Positions 36,043 through 46,626 of a stretch of 64,000 nt of DNA are shown here, piece after piece. The notes below the pieces were generated by a model. The model ran no database searches. It saw nothing but the letters and a program-made list of their open reading frames with translations, and had not been told where the DNA came from. Made by a program: the position numbers and the translations under genes. The DNA comes from Pseudomonadota bacterium (GTDB lineage: Bacteria > Pseudomonadota > Alphaproteobacteria > Acetobacterales > Acetobacteraceae): assembly GCA_021805565.1 (NCBI GenBank), contig JAJZFA010000047.1:1-64000 (forward strand). The letters are read 5' to 3'. Positions within the stretch are counted from its first letter, which is position 1; the number at the start of each line of letters is the position of its first letter.

Positions 36043-37347
36043 ATGGATGAGCGTGTTTACCGGACGGACGTTGGCTCAGCCCCAGATACCGTGTCGCGTG
36101 AGACCGTGGCACCGGCCCGGAGCCGCCGTGGCTACTGGATTCTGACGGCGCTGATCGCTGCCGGCCTGATGGGCGGCGCCTGGTATCTGTGGCCCCGGAA
36201 GGCGACCCAGCCGGCGACGGCCGTCGCCACGGCCGGTGCGCCGGCCGGCCCCGCCGCCGCCGCCCAGCCGGTTGGCTTCGCCACCATCGGCAAAGGCGGT
36301 ATCCGCATCGTCCTGAACGAACTTGGCGCGGTGAACTCGCTCGATACCATCTCGGTGGTGACGCAAATCAGCGGCCAGATCATGCGATATGGCTTTACCG
36401 AAGGGCAGTTGGTCAAGGCCGGCGACTTCCTGGCGCAGATCGATCCTCGCCCGTATCAGGCGGCGCTGGATTCGGCCCAGGGCACCCTGGTCCACGATCA
36501 GGGCCTGCTGGATCAGGCCAAGGCCGACCTGAAGCGATACGTCACGCTGGGCCGTCAGGATTCGATCGCGCAGCAGCAGATCGAGGATCAGCACTTTCTG
36601 GTGCAGCAATATACCGGCGCCGTGCAGACCGATCAGGGCGCGGTGGAAGCCGCGCAGGTCAATCTGGTGTACTGCCATATCGTCTCGCCGGTGACCGGCA
36701 AGATCGGCCTGCGTCAGATCGACGTGGGCAATTATGTCTCGGCCAATGGCACCGGCATCCTGGCCGTGGTCACGCAGATGCAACCCATCTCGGTGATTTT
36801 CTCGCTCCCGGAAGACGATCTGCCGCGGGTCATCCAGCGACTGGGTGCGGGCGCGACGCTTGCGGTGGAAGCCTATGACCGGTCCAACAATACCCTGCTG
36901 GAGCGGGGAGAGGTTTCCAATCTGGACAACCTGATCAATACGTCCACCGGCATGCTGAATATCCGCGCGACGTTCCAAAACCCCGGATACCGGCTTTACC
37001 CTAATCAGTTCGTCAACGTGCATCTGCTGGTCGATACCATCGCCGATGCCGTCCGCGTGCCAGTCACTGCCGTGCAGCGTGGCCAACAGGGCACATTCGT
37101 CTATCTGATCGCCGCGAATAACACCGTATCCGTCCGCCCGGTGACGCTTGGTCCCACCGATGGCGATTTTCAGGCCGTTACCGACGGTTTGCAGCCCGGC
37201 GACCGTGTTGTGACGGACGGTACCGACCGGTTGCGCGAAGGTGCGCTTGTCAGCCTGCCGGGCGCCGCGAAGAGCGCCGGCAAACCGGACAAACCGGGCG
37301 CGCCGGACCCCCAACCAGGCCGCCAAAACTCGTCACGACCGCAATGA
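36043..37347 (+). CDS. RND efflux periplasmic adaptor subunit (MdtA-like)
   Basis: A 434-residue membrane-fusion protein of the MdtA/AcrA type. Residues 31-55 form a single N-terminal membrane anchor (GYWILTALIAAGLMGGAWYLW); there is no lipobox. The biotinyl-lipoyl-like halves surround a coiled coil (GTLVHDQGLLDQAKADLKRYVTL..), with the beta-barrel region around PISVIFSLPEDDLPRVIQRL. The C-terminal tail is Pro/Gly-rich and disordered. It is the first gene of a four-gene efflux operon and should bridge the inner-membrane pumps to the outer-membrane channel. Upstream DNA 35820-36042 has no gene; AAACGTTT (35931-35938) is a short palindrome that might bind a repressor. Confidence 0.9.
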   Translation: MDERVYRTDVGSAPDTVSRETVAPARSRRGYWILTALIAAGLMGGAWYLWPRKATQPATAVATAGAPAGPAAAAQPVGFATIGKGGIRIVLNELGAVNSLDTISVVTQISGQIMRYGFTEGQLVKAGDFLAQIDPRPYQAALDSAQGTLVHDQGLLDQAKADLKRYVTLGRQDSIAQQQIEDQHFLVQQYTGAVQTDQGAVEAAQVNLVYCHIVSPVTGKIGLRQIDVGNYVSANGTGILAVVTQMQPISVIFSLPEDDLPRVIQRLGAGATLAVEAYDRSNNTLLERGEVSNLDNLINTSTGMLNIRATFQNPGYRLYPNQFVNVHLLVDTIADAVRVPVTAVQRGQQGTFVYLIAANNTVSVRPVTLGPTDGDFQAVTDGLQPGDRVVTDGTDRLREGALVSLPGAAKSAGKPDKPGAPDPQPGRQNSSRPQ

Positions 37348-37377
37348 TGCTCGGCCGGAACGCGATGGCGACCGGCG

Positions 37378-37610
37378 CTAAGGGCGGCATCGGCCATAAG
37401 TGCGTCAGCACGCCGATAAAGCTGCCCGGTCAAACAAAGACCTGGGATATGCCCGGCGCCGCGATCCGAAGCGATCGTGGCCGGGCGTGGACTAAGGGCG
37501 GCATCGGCCATAAATGCGTCAGCACGCCGATAAAGCTGACCGGTCAAACAAAGACCTGGGACATGCCCGGCGCCGCGATGCGAAGCGATCGTGGCCGGGC
37601 GTGGACTAAG
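37378..37610 (+). repeat. 114-bp tandem duplication of the dispersed palindromic repeat (copies B and C)
   Basis: The unit starting CTAAGGGCGGCATCGG (37378) repeats at 37492 and begins a third time at 37606, a spacing of exactly 114 bp. Each unit contains the dispersed hairpin (GGGCGGC ATCGGC ... GCCGAT AAA GCTGCCC, 37382-37427 and 37496-37541) and a second strong hairpin (GCCCGGC...GCCGGGC, 37451-37486). The array fills the 316-bp gap between the adaptor and first pump genes. No protein-coding evidence is seen here. Confidence 0.92.
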
Positions 37611-37663
37611 GGACGCCCGGCCGCGGACGGCGTGTCGCGCCTGTCCGCGCCGGGCCGGACGGC

Positions 37664-40600
37664 ATGAGTCCATCCACGCCGTTCATCCAGCGGCCGGTTG
37701 CCACCACGCTGCTGATGGCGGCGATCATGCTGGTGGGCCTGGTCGCGTACCGCTTCCTGCCGATCTCCGCGCTGCCCGCCGTCGATTACCCGACCATTCA
37801 GGTGCAGACCTTCTATCCGGGCGCCAGCCCCGAGGTCATGACATCGGCCGTGACCGCGCCGCTGGAGGTGCAGTTCGGCCAGATGCCCAGCCTGAACCAG
37901 ATGTTTTCGGCAAGTTCGGCCGGGGCATCGTCGATCACGCTGCAATTTACCCTGGATATCAGCCTGGACGACGCCGAACAGGAGGTGCAGGCGGCGATCA
38001 ACGGGGCGACCAACCTGCTGCCGTCCGATCTGCCGGCGCCGCCGATCTATGCCAAGGTCAATCCAGCCGATGCGCCGATCCTGACCCTGGCACTGACCTC
38101 GAAAACCCTGCCGCTGACGCAGGTGGAGGATATGGCCGAAACCCGGCTGGCACAGAAAATATCGCAGCAGCCCGGCGTCGGGCTGGTCAGCATCGGCGGG
38201 GGCCAGCGTCCGGCTGTGCGGATTCAGGTCAATCCCCAGGCCATGGCCGCCTATGGGCTGAACATCGACGATTTGCGTACCACGATCGCCAATTCCAACG
38301 TCAACATCCCAAAGGGCAATTTCGACGGCCCGGCGCAGGCCTCCACGATCGACGCCAACGACCAGATCGCCGCCCCGGCCGACTATCTGAAGCTGGTGGT
38401 CGCCTACCGTAACGGTGCCCCGGTCTGGCTGAAGGATATCGCAAAGGTCATCGAGGGCACGGAAAACGCCAGGCTCGGTGCCTGGGCCAACAAGACGCCG
38501 GCGGTGATCCTGAACGTGCGGCGTCAGCCCGGTACCAATGTCATCAAGGTGGTGGACAACATCGAGGCGCTGTTGCCGCGCCTGACCGCCAGCATGCCGG
38601 CCGCCGTCGATGTGACGGTGATGACCGATCGCACGACGACAATACGGGCGTCGGTCGCCGACGTGGAATTCGAGCTTGCCCTGGCGGTCGTGCTTGTTGT
38701 GATGGTCATCTTCGTGTTTTTGCGCAACGTGCCGGCCACTATCATACCGAGCCTTTCGGTGCCGCTGTCGCTGGTCGGCACACTGGCGGCGATGTACCTG
38801 CTGGGGTTCAACCTGGATAACCTGTCGCTGATGGCGCTGACCATTTCCACCGGGTTCGTCGTGGACGATGCCATCGTGATGATTGAAAACATTTCCCGCT
38901 ATATCGAGGCCGGGGAACCGCCGATGGCGGCGGCGCTGAAGGGCGCGGGCCAGATCGGGTTCACCATCGTCTCGTTGACCGTATCATTGATCGCCGTTCT
39001 GATTCCGCTGCTGTTCATGGGCGATGTCGTCGGGCGGCTGTTTCATGAGTTCGCCATCACGCTGTCGATCACGATCGTGATTTCCGCCATCGTCTCGCTG
39101 ACCCTGGTGCCGATGATGTGCGCCCGCCTGCTGCGCCACCGGCCGGCATCCGGGCGCGGTTGGTTCGAGGTGAGGGCGGAGCGCGTGTTCGACGCGGTCG
39201 TCGATCGGTATGACATCGCCTTGAAGGTCGTTTTCGCCCATCAGCCGCTGACGCTGTTCGTGGCGGTGCTGACGATGGCCGTGACTGTCTGGCTTTATAT
39301 CGTGGTGCCGAAAGGCTTCTTCCCGGTGCAGGATACCGGCACGCTGCAAGGCATTTCGGTCGCCGCGCAGACGTCGTCGTATGGCGCCATGGCGGCCCAT
39401 CAGCAGGCGCTGGCCGATGCGATCCTGGCGGACCCCGATGTGGTCAGCCTGACATCGTTCATCGGTATCGACGGCACCAACATGACGCTGAACAACGGCC
39501 GCTTCCTGATCAACCTGAAACCGAAAGACTCCCGCGGCCTGAACGCGACCCAGATCGCGCGGCGTTTGCAGCAGGAAACCGCCGGTATTGCCGGGGTGCG
39601 GCTGTATCTTCAGCCCGTGCAAGACCTGTCCGTCGATGCGTCGGTCAGCCGGACCCAGTATCAGTTCGTGCTGGAAAACCCGAATCTGTCCGCTTTCGCG
39701 GAATGGGTTCCGAAACTTCTGGAGAGACTGGCCAAGGCGCCCGATCTGACCAACGTCGCCAGCGACCTGTCGCAGCAGGGCCTGGCCCTGGATGTGACGA
39801 TCGATCGGACAACCGCCGGACGATTCGGCATTACGCCGGCAACCGTCGATAACGCCCTGTACGATTTGTTTGGCCAGCGCATCATCTCCACGATCTATAC
39901 GCAGTCCAACCAGTACCGCGTCATCATGGAAGCCGATCCGGATTTACAGACATCGGCCAAGGCGATGGACTCGATCTATCTGCCATCCGCCCAGTCCGCC
40001 ACCGGACAGGTGGCACTGAGTTCTATCGTAACCCTATCACAACGGCCTGGGCCGCTGCAAATCAGCCATTTGGCGCAGTTTCCCGCGACGACGATTTCGT
40101 TCGATACCAGACCCGGTTCGTCGCTGGGGGCGGCGGTGCGCGAAGTCCGCCAGGCGGAGATCGATATTGGGCTTCCCGCCGATTTCGTGACTGCCTTCCA
40201 GGGCGCCGCGGCGGCGCTGGAGGCGTCGCTGTCGAACGAATTGCTGCTGGTGCTGGCGGCGATCGTGACGGTGTACATCGTGCTGGGCGTGCTATACGAA
40301 AGCTTCATCCATCCCATCACGATCATTTCCACGCTGCCCTCGGCCGGGGCGGGCGCGCTGGCGGCGTTGTGGATCGCCGGGGACGACATCGATGTGATCG
40401 CCGTCATTGGCATCATTCTGCTGATCGGCATTGTCAAGAAAAACGCGATCATGATGATCGACTTCGCCCTGGCGGCGGAGCGGGAGGACGGTAAATCCCC
40501 GCGGGAGGCGATCCATCAAGCCTGCCTGCTGCGTTTTCGTCCGATCATGATGACAACGATGGCCGCCCTCCTCGGTGCGTTGCCGCTGATGCTGGGCAAC

Positions 40601-40780
40601 GGCACCGGGTCGGAATTGCGGCGTCCGCTGGGTGTCGCCATCGTTGGCGGCCTGCTGGTCAGTCAGGTCCTGACGCTGTTCACGACACCGGTCATCTATC
40701 TGATGTTCGACCGGTTGTCGCGGCGCCTGCGCCGGCAAACCCCGCCGGCCGCGGTGGCATCGGACGGACGTCCGTCATGA
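37664..40780 (+). CDS. RND efflux inner-membrane pump (MdtB-like)
   Basis: A 1038-residue RND transporter of the hydrophobe/amphiphile (HAE1) type, usual length. It has 12 predicted membrane segments with two large periplasmic loops. The proton-relay Asp pair is in [17 protein letters not shown] in the fourth segment. An early [24 protein letters not shown] and a late [22 protein letters not shown] are typical. It forms, probably as a heterotrimer with the next pump as in MdtBC, the drug-proton antiporter. Its last codon and stop lie inside the first copy of a 27-bp repeat. Confidence 0.94.
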   Translation: MSPSTPFIQRPVATTLLMAAIMLVGLVAYRFLPISALPAVDYPTIQVQTFYPGASPEVMTSAVTAPLEVQFGQMPSLNQMFSASSAGASSITLQFTLDISLDDAEQEVQAAINGATNLLPSDLPAPPIYAKVNPADAPILTLALTSKTLPLTQVEDMAETRLAQKISQQPGVGLVSIGGGQRPAVRIQVNPQAMAAYGLNIDDLRTTIANSNVNIPKGNFDGPAQASTIDANDQIAAPADYLKLVVAYRNGAPVWLKDIAKVIEGTENARLGAWANKTPAVILNVRRQPGTNVIKVVDNIEALLPRLTASMPAAVDVTVMTDRTTTIRASVADVEFELALAVVLVVMVIFVFLRNVPATIIPSLSVPLSLVGTLAAMYLLGFNLDNLSLMALTISTGFVVDDAIVMIENISRYIEAGEPPMAAALKGAGQIGFTIVSLTVSLIAVLIPLLFMGDVVGRLFHEFAITLSITIVISAIVSLTLVPMMCARLLRHRPASGRGWFEVRAERVFDAVVDRYDIALKVVFAHQPLTLFVAVLTMAVTVWLYIVVPKGFFPVQDTGTLQGISVAAQTSSYGAMAAHQQALADAILADPDVVSLTSFIGIDGTNMTLNNGRFLINLKPKDSRGLNATQIARRLQQETAGIAGVRLYLQPVQDLSVDASVSRTQYQFVLENPNLSAFAEWVPKLLERLAKAPDLTNVASDLSQQGLALDVTIDRTTAGRFGITPATVDNALYDLFGQRIISTIYTQSNQYRVIMEADPDLQTSAKAMDSIYLPSAQSATGQVALSSIVTLSQRPGPLQISHLAQFPATTISFDTRPGSSLGAAVREVRQAEIDIGLPADFVTAFQGAAAALEASLSNELLLVLAAIVTVYIVLGVLYESFIHPITIISTLPSAGAGALAALWIAGDDIDVIAVIGIILLIGIVKKNAIMMIDFALAAEREDGKSPREAIHQACLLRFRPIMMTTMAALLGALPLMLGNGTGSELRRPLGVAIVGGLLVSQVLTLFTTPVIYLMFDRLSRRLRRQTPPAAVASDGRPS

Positions 40781-40866
40781 TGAAAATCGGACGGACGTCC
40801 GTCATGATGAAAATCGGGCGGACGTCCGTCATGATGAAAATCGGACGGGAGTCCGTCATGATGGGA
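40759..40866 (+). repeat. 27-bp tandem repeat x4 between the pump genes
   Basis: Four consecutive 27-bp units begin ATCGG[A/G]CGG and contain the palindrome GACGGACGTCCGTC followed by ATGATGAAA. They begin at 40759, 40786, 40813 and 40840; the fourth is diverged. The first unit includes the stop codon of the MdtB-like gene (TGA at 40778-40780). They separate two pump genes that in related operons usually overlap or lie a few bases apart. Confidence 0.95.
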
Positions 40867-40904
40867 TCGCCGGGAGATCCGGCCGTGGCAGGCCGGTCGC
40901 CGGG

Positions 40905-43900
40905 ATGAATCTGTCCGCCCCCTTCATCGCGCGTCCCGTCGCGACCATTTTGCTGACCGTCGGGCTCACGCTGGCCGGCCTTTCCGGGTTCTTTCAACTG
41001 CCGGTCGCACCGCTACCGCAGGTCGATTTTCCTACTATCGCGGTCCAGGCGCAATTACCCGGCGCCAGCCCCGACACGGTGGCAACCTCGGTCGCCGAAC
41101 CGCTGGAACGCCATCTGGGCCAGATTGCCGATGTCACCCAAATGACATCGGGCAGTTCGGTCGGCCAAACCCAGATCGTGCTGCAATTCGGCCTGAACCG
41201 CGATATCAACGGCGCGGCCCGCGACGTGCAGGCAGCGATCAATGCCGCAAGGGCCGATTTGCCGCCGAACCTGCGCAGCAACCCATCCTATCACAAGGTC
41301 AATCCGGCCGAAGCGCCGATCCTGATCCTGTCGCTCACGTCCGGAACCCTGACGCCCGGCCAAATCTACGACGCGGCAACCAACGTGTTTTCCCAAAGCC
41401 TGTCGCAGCTTCCAGGGATAGGCCAAGTGATTATCGGCGGCTCCGCGCTGCCGGCGGTGCGGGTGGAATTGAACCCGACCGCCCTGAACCGCTACGGCAT
41501 CGGGCTGGAGGATGTGCGCGCGGCCCTGGCATCGGCCAACGCGGACAGTCCGAAAGGATCGATCGACAGCGAAACCCGGCACCTTCAGCTTTACACCAAC
41601 GATCAGGCAAACCATGCCGACGATTACAAGCTGCTGGTGATCGCGTACCGCAACGGCGCCCCGGTGCGGCTGTCCGATGTGGCGGACGTGCTGGATTCCG
41701 TCGAAAACCTGCGGACGCTAGGTCTATCGCAGGGAAAGCCGGCGGTTCTGGTCATTCTGTTCCGCCAGCCGGGTGCGAACATCATCGCGACCGTGGAAGC
41801 CGTGAAGGCGGCGATTCCGCAACTGATGGCGGCTATGCCGCGCGATATGGAGGTGTTGATCGCCAACGACCGCAGCACCACGATCCGCGCCAGCCTGCAC
41901 GATACGGAAATGACGCTGGCAATCGCGGTGCTGCTGGTGACGATTGTGGTGTTTATGTTCCTGGGGAGCGCCAGGGCGACCCTGATTCCCGCCGTCGCGG
42001 TGCCGGTGTCTATCGCCGGCACGTTCGGCGCGATGTATCTGATGGGCTACAGCCTGGACAATCTGTCCCTGATGGCCCTGACCGTGGCGACCGGATTTGT
42101 GGTCGATGACGCCATCGTCGTGCTGGAAAATATCTCCCGCCACCTGGAAGCCGGGATGCCGCGCGTTCAGGCGGCGCTTCAGGGCGCCCGCGAAGTCGGC
42201 TTCACGGTCATTTCGATCAGTCTGTCGCTGATCGCCGTTTTCCTGCCGATATTGCTGATGGGCGGTGTCGTCGGGCGGCTGTTCCGCGAATTCGCCGTTA
42301 CCCTGTCGATCGCCATTCTGGTGTCGCTGGTCATATCGTTGACCACGACACCGATGCTGTGTGCGCTGCTGTTGCGCCCGGTTGTCCATGCCGGACCGGA
42401 AAAGCGGTCCCTGTTCGCCCGGACGCAGGCGCTGTACGGTCGCACACTGACGTGGTCGCTGCGCCACCCCCGGCTGACGATGCTCGTGCTGCTGATCGCC
42501 ATCGCGCTGAACGTCACGCTGTATGTGATCATTCCAAAGGGATTTTTTCCGCAACAAGATACCGGCCGCATGATCGGCGGCTTGCAGGCGGATCAGAGCA
42601 TTTCGTTCCAGGCCATCAAGGCCAAGCTGACCCGGCTGTCCGACATCGTTCAGCGCGACCCGGCGGTGCAAACCGTGGTGGGATTTACCGGCCAGGCCAG
42701 CGGCGGGGCGAGTGGCCAGACCAACACCGGCCGGTTCTTCGTCGCATTGAAGCCCCTGTCGCAACGCGATGGCGTGGATGTAGTGATGGCACGGCTGCGC
42801 AAGGCGCTGGCCGTGGTGCCAGGGGGCCGACTGTATCTGATACCGATACAGGACATCAGCGTAGGCGGACGTCAGTCCAACGCCACCTTCCAATATACGC
42901 TGCAAGCTGACAATACCGCCGATCTGTACGAGTGGGCACCAAAACTGACCGCCGCGCTCGAACACGATCCGGTCCTGCGGGATGTCAATTCCGACCAGCA
43001 GCAAAATGGCCTGGAAACAAAGATCGTCATTGACCGGGCGACTGCCGGACGGCTTGGTATTCTGACCGCCCAGATCGATTCCACGCTGTACGACGCATTC
43101 GGCCAGCGTCAGGTTTCCGTTATCTACAGCGCACAAAATCAATACCATGTCATCATGGAAGTGGCCCCGCGATATTGGCAGGATCCAAAAGCGCTCCAGG
43201 ATATCTATGTCAGCACCGTCGGCGGGCCGGCCGCGGGCACGCAGACCACGAATGCGGTCGCCGGTACCGTTCTGGGCGCCCCGGCCAGCGGCAAAACCGC
43301 GCCTTCGCTCACCAGCGCGGCGCAGATCGCGGCCAATTCCGCGCGTAACGCGCAAACCAATGCACTGGCCGCCACCGGCAGAAGCAGCGCATCCTCGGCC
43401 GCTGCCGTCAGCACCAGCCTGGAAACCATGGTTCCGTTGTCGGCGATCGCGCACTATACCTTCGGCAACACCCCGCTGGGGGTGAACCACCAGGGCCCGT
43501 TCGTCGCCGCCACGATTTCTTTCAACCTTGCGGCGGGCAAATCGCTCGGCAACGCCACCGCGGCGGTCGCGGCGGCGGAAGCCCGGATTCATATGCCTGG
43601 GACCATCCATGGCAGCTTCGAGGGGACCGCGCGGACGTTCCAGGCGTCCTTGAGCAGCGAACCGTTTCTGATCGGCGCCGCCCTGATCGCCATCTATATC
43701 GTTCTGGGCGTGCTGTATGAAAGCTACATCCACCCGATCACCATTCTGTCCACTCTGCCTTCGGCCGGCGTCGGCGCCTTGCTCGCCCTGATGCTGTTTC
43801 ACAGCGAGTTCAGCGTCATCGCGCTGATCGGCGTCATTCTGCTGATCGGAATCGTGAAGAAAAACGCCATCCTGATGATCGACTTCGCGCTGGAGGCCGA

Positions 43901-44207
43901 ACGCACGCAGGGGATCGGCCCGTATGACGCGATCTATCAGGCGTGCCTGATGCGCTTTCGTCCCATTATCATGACGACCGCCGCCGCGATCCTGGGCGCC
44001 CTGCCACTGGCCATCAGTTTCGGCGACGGCGGGGAGATTCGCCGGCCGCTGGGCATTTCCATCGTGGGCGGACTGATGGTCAGCCAGATTCTGACCCTTT
44101 ACACAACACCGGTCGTCTATCTGTACCTGGACCGCTTCCGGCTGTTCACGAAACGAAAATGGGACCGGGCGTTTCCCGGCCTGGCCGCGCCGGAGGCTGC
44201 CGAGTAA
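40905..44207 (+). CDS. RND efflux inner-membrane pump (MdtC-like)
   Basis: A 1100-residue RND transporter, about 60-75 residues longer than usual MdtC proteins. The excess is a low-complexity insert at about residues 769-840, rich in Ala, Thr, Ser and Gly (VGGPAAGTQTTNAVAG...SASSAAAVSTS), in the second periplasmic porter/docking loop. The TM4 Asp pair is in [19 protein letters not shown], and [22 protein letters not shown] is near the end. The stop overlaps the start of the outer-membrane gene (TAATG), so the two are coupled. With the MdtB-like pump it likely forms one heteromeric transporter. Confidence 0.94.
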   Translation: MNLSAPFIARPVATILLTVGLTLAGLSGFFQLPVAPLPQVDFPTIAVQAQLPGASPDTVATSVAEPLERHLGQIADVTQMTSGSSVGQTQIVLQFGLNRDINGAARDVQAAINAARADLPPNLRSNPSYHKVNPAEAPILILSLTSGTLTPGQIYDAATNVFSQSLSQLPGIGQVIIGGSALPAVRVELNPTALNRYGIGLEDVRAALASANADSPKGSIDSETRHLQLYTNDQANHADDYKLLVIAYRNGAPVRLSDVADVLDSVENLRTLGLSQGKPAVLVILFRQPGANIIATVEAVKAAIPQLMAAMPRDMEVLIANDRSTTIRASLHDTEMTLAIAVLLVTIVVFMFLGSARATLIPAVAVPVSIAGTFGAMYLMGYSLDNLSLMALTVATGFVVDDAIVVLENISRHLEAGMPRVQAALQGAREVGFTVISISLSLIAVFLPILLMGGVVGRLFREFAVTLSIAILVSLVISLTTTPMLCALLLRPVVHAGPEKRSLFARTQALYGRTLTWSLRHPRLTMLVLLIAIALNVTLYVIIPKGFFPQQDTGRMIGGLQADQSISFQAIKAKLTRLSDIVQRDPAVQTVVGFTGQASGGASGQTNTGRFFVALKPLSQRDGVDVVMARLRKALAVVPGGRLYLIPIQDISVGGRQSNATFQYTLQADNTADLYEWAPKLTAALEHDPVLRDVNSDQQQNGLETKIVIDRATAGRLGILTAQIDSTLYDAFGQRQVSVIYSAQNQYHVIMEVAPRYWQDPKALQDIYVSTVGGPAAGTQTTNAVAGTVLGAPASGKTAPSLTSAAQIAANSARNAQTNALAATGRSSASSAAAVSTSLETMVPLSAIAHYTFGNTPLGVNHQGPFVAATISFNLAAGKSLGNATAAVAAAEARIHMPGTIHGSFEGTARTFQASLSSEPFLIGAALIAIYIVLGVLYESYIHPITILSTLPSAGVGALLALMLFHSEFSVIALIGVILLIGIVKKNAILMIDFALEAERTQGIGPYDAIYQACLMRFRPIIMTTAAAILGALPLAISFGDGGEIRRPLGISIVGGLMVSQILTLYTTPVVYLYLDRFRLFTKRKWDRAFPGLAAPEAAE

Positions 44208-45643
44208 TGCGTGCCGTGTTGACGTGTACCGTATGCCTGCTGCTGGCCGGCTGTCTGGTTGGGCCGGATTACCGGCGTCCCGCCGCGCCGCCTTCGCCAC
44301 CCTTCAAGGAACGCGCGGGCTGGAAAATCGGCGAACCGGCCGATACCTTGCAAAAAGGTCCATGGTGGTCTGTGTACCAGGATCCGGAACTCGACCGGCT
44401 TGAACGCACGATCGAGATATCCAATCAGACAGTGAAACAATTCGAAGCGCAGTATCGCAACGCCGTCGCCGTGGTGGCGCAGGCGCGATCCGGGCTGTTT
44501 CCAACGCTGGGTGTGTCGCCGGGCGTTAGCCGAAGCGCCGGCGGAGGTGGCCAGTTAGGCGCGACCGGGGGCGGTGCCGCCTTTACTCAGTACAGCCTTA
44601 ACGGCACCGCCGCGTGGATGCCCGATATCTGGGGCAGTATCCGGCGTCAGATCGAAAGCACGAGCGCCGCGGCGCAGGTCGGCGCGGCCGATCTGGCGAA
44701 TGCCACGCTGTCGGCGCAGGCAACCCTCGCCACCGATTACTTCGATCTCCGGGCCGAGGATTCGTTGATCCAGATTTTGACCGAAACAGTCAAGGCCGAA
44801 CGCCGAGCCATGGATATTGCGAAAAATGAGTATCAGGCAGGGACAGTTAATAGTATAGATTATGTAACGGCGCTGGCTTTATTGCAATCGACCGAGGCAT
44901 CGCTGGAAGGCGTCGGCGTGCAGCGGCAGCAATACGAACACGCGATCGCGGTGCTGACAGGACACGCCCCCGCCGAACTGACCATTGCGCCGGCACCGCT
45001 TACGTCCACCGTCCCCACGATGCCGCCCGGAGTGCCATCGGCGTTATTGGAACGGCGCCCGGACATCGCCGCGGCGGAACGGGCGATGCAGCAGCAGAAT
45101 GCGCTGATCGGCGTGGAGGTCGCGACCTATTATCCGAACATCTCGCTGTCGGCGGTGGGTGGCTTCGCGGCCAACCCGTTATCGGCGCTGTTCAATGCCG
45201 GCAATGAGGTTTGGTCGCTGGGTGCCACCGGCACCGAGGTTCTGTTCAGCGGCGGCCTGCGCGGCGGCCTTGTGGGCGCGGCTCGGGCCAATTACGACGC
45301 GTCGGTGGCGGCATACCGGCAGACCGTTCTGAATGCCTTTCAGAGCGTGGAGGACGCACTGTCCACCCTGCGTATTCTGGAACGTCAGGCCAAGGCCGAG
45401 GCAACGGCGGTCGCGTCCGCGCAAAAGGCGCTGGACGGGACGCTGAACGAGTACAAGGCCGGAACGGTTATCTATACCGCCGTTATTACCGAACAGACGC
45501 TGCTGCTGGCGGATCAGCAGACCTTGCTCGCGATCCAACAAGGCCGGCTTGTCGCGAGCGTGGCCCTGATCGTCGCCCTGGGTGGCGGATGGTCCACCGC
45601 CGATCTGCCGGCTGCGATCCCTTGGGCGATCCCGGCGCCATAG
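44207..45643 (+). CDS. RND efflux outer-membrane channel (OprM/NodT family lipoprotein)
   Basis: A 478-residue TolC-type outer-membrane factor. It has a lipoprotein signal (LLLAGC, Cys16) and the family repeats of two OEP domains with long helices such as TVKQFEAQYRNAVAVVAQARSG and DIAAAERAMQQQNALIGVEVATYYP. The domain order is typical of NodT proteins. It is the last gene of the efflux operon and provides the exit duct through the outer membrane. The start at 44207 was chosen for the lipobox and the TAATG overlap with the pump. Confidence 0.93.
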   Translation: MRAVLTCTVCLLLAGCLVGPDYRRPAAPPSPPFKERAGWKIGEPADTLQKGPWWSVYQDPELDRLERTIEISNQTVKQFEAQYRNAVAVVAQARSGLFPTLGVSPGVSRSAGGGGQLGATGGGAAFTQYSLNGTAAWMPDIWGSIRRQIESTSAAAQVGAADLANATLSAQATLATDYFDLRAEDSLIQILTETVKAERRAMDIAKNEYQAGTVNSIDYVTALALLQSTEASLEGVGVQRQQYEHAIAVLTGHAPAELTIAPAPLTSTVPTMPPGVPSALLERRPDIAAAERAMQQQNALIGVEVATYYPNISLSAVGGFAANPLSALFNAGNEVWSLGATGTEVLFSGGLRGGLVGAARANYDASVAAYRQTVLNAFQSVEDALSTLRILERQAKAEATAVASAQKALDGTLNEYKAGTVIYTAVITEQTLLLADQQTLLAIQQGRLVASVALIVALGGGWSTADLPAAIPWAIPAP

Positions 45644-45717
45644 GCGGCCATCGGGAGCCTGGGCGATCTGGAGTATTGCCAGTTCGCATGGCGTGACGCG
45701 GCGACGCCGATGCGGTT

Positions 45718-46626
45718 ATGATTGCGTCCATGCCGAACCGGAAACCGCGCAGCCAGCCTAAACCGATCGTCATCGGAGAAGCCGGATTCGGCTTGTCGAA
45801 GCTAGGCGTGCAGCGCTTCGACCCGAGCGATCCGTACCATGTCGCGGTCAGCCTGTCCTGGCCTGGGTTTGCCGTTGCCATGCTGGCGGCGTGGCTTTCG
45901 ATCAATCTGGTGTTCGCGACCCTTTACGTATTGCGACCGGGATCGATCGCCAATGCGGCGAGCGGCGCTTTTTCCGACGCGTTCTTTTTCAGTGTCGAGA
46001 CGCTGGCCACCGTTGGATACGGCGTCATGGCCCCCAGCACATTATACGGCCATTTCGTTTCGGCAGCGGAAATCGTCGCCGGGATGGCATTCACCGCCAT
46101 CTTTACCGGCCTTCTGTTCGTCCGGTTTTCCCGGCCCCGCGCGAAGATCGAGGCGGCGGCCGATGCCGTCGTGACAATGCATAATGGGCAACCGACCCTG
46201 ATGCTGCGCATCGTCAACGGCCGGGTGACGATCATGAGCAATGCGACGGTACGGCTTTTCATACTGTTGGAAGAACGGTCCCCGGAAGGCCTGTCGTTCC
46301 GCCGTGTTCACGATTTGCCATTGCGGCAGTCCCATCAGCCGATATTTATCATGCCGTGGACCCTGATGCACATTGTCGATGGCTCCAGCCCGCTGCACGG
46401 GCACGATTCCGGATCGCTGATCCGGGGCCGGGCCTGGCTGCTGCTGACGATCGAGGCGCGCGATCATGCCCTGGCCACGATGGTGCAGGACATTAAGAAT
46501 TATCCGGCGGAGCAGATCCGGTTCGACATGCATTTCGCCGATATGGTCGTTCATGAAGAAGCCGCCGGCACGACAGCCGACATGTCCCGTCTCAGCCTGC
46601 TGGAACCCGACCGGCCGCGGGCCTGA
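45718..46626 (+). CDS. KirBac-like inward-rectifier potassium channel
   Basis: A 302-residue prokaryotic Kir channel. Residues about 45-72 and 113-137 form the two membrane helices, with the pore helix and selectivity filter TVGYG at 98-102. The cytoplasmic Kir immunoglobulin-like domain follows (RFSRPRAKIEAAADAVVTMHNGQPTLMLRIVN). It should move K+ across the inner membrane as a tetramer. An internal ATG at 45730 could be the start instead. The nearest known family length is about 330, so it is complete. It converges with an SDR gene across a 26-bp palindrome. Confidence 0.92.
   Translation: MIASMPNRKPRSQPKPIVIGEAGFGLSKLGVQRFDPSDPYHVAVSLSWPGFAVAMLAAWLSINLVFATLYVLRPGSIANAASGAFSDAFFFSVETLATVGYGVMAPSTLYGHFVSAAEIVAGMAFTAIFTGLLFVRFSRPRAKIEAAADAVVTMHNGQPTLMLRIVNGRVTIMSNATVRLFILLEERSPEGLSFRRVHDLPLRQSHQPIFIMPWTLMHIVDGSSPLHGHDSGSLIRGRAWLLLTIEARDHALATMVQDIKNYPAEQIRFDMHFADMVVHEEAAGTTADMSRLSLLEPDRPRA

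Noticed and set aside
37378-37610. Possible small protein gene in the 114-bp repeats
   Set aside because: The frames carry no start with a good ribosome-binding site that fits both units and the DNA is explained by hairpin repeats.
40759-40866. Possible CRISPR-like array
   Set aside because: The 27-bp units are directly abutting with no spacers and there are no cas genes in the window.
41724-44300. An 858-codon minus-strand frame opposite the MdtC-like pump
   Set aside because: Its composition is typical of an antisense shadow, and the opposite strand encodes an intact RND pump with all motifs.
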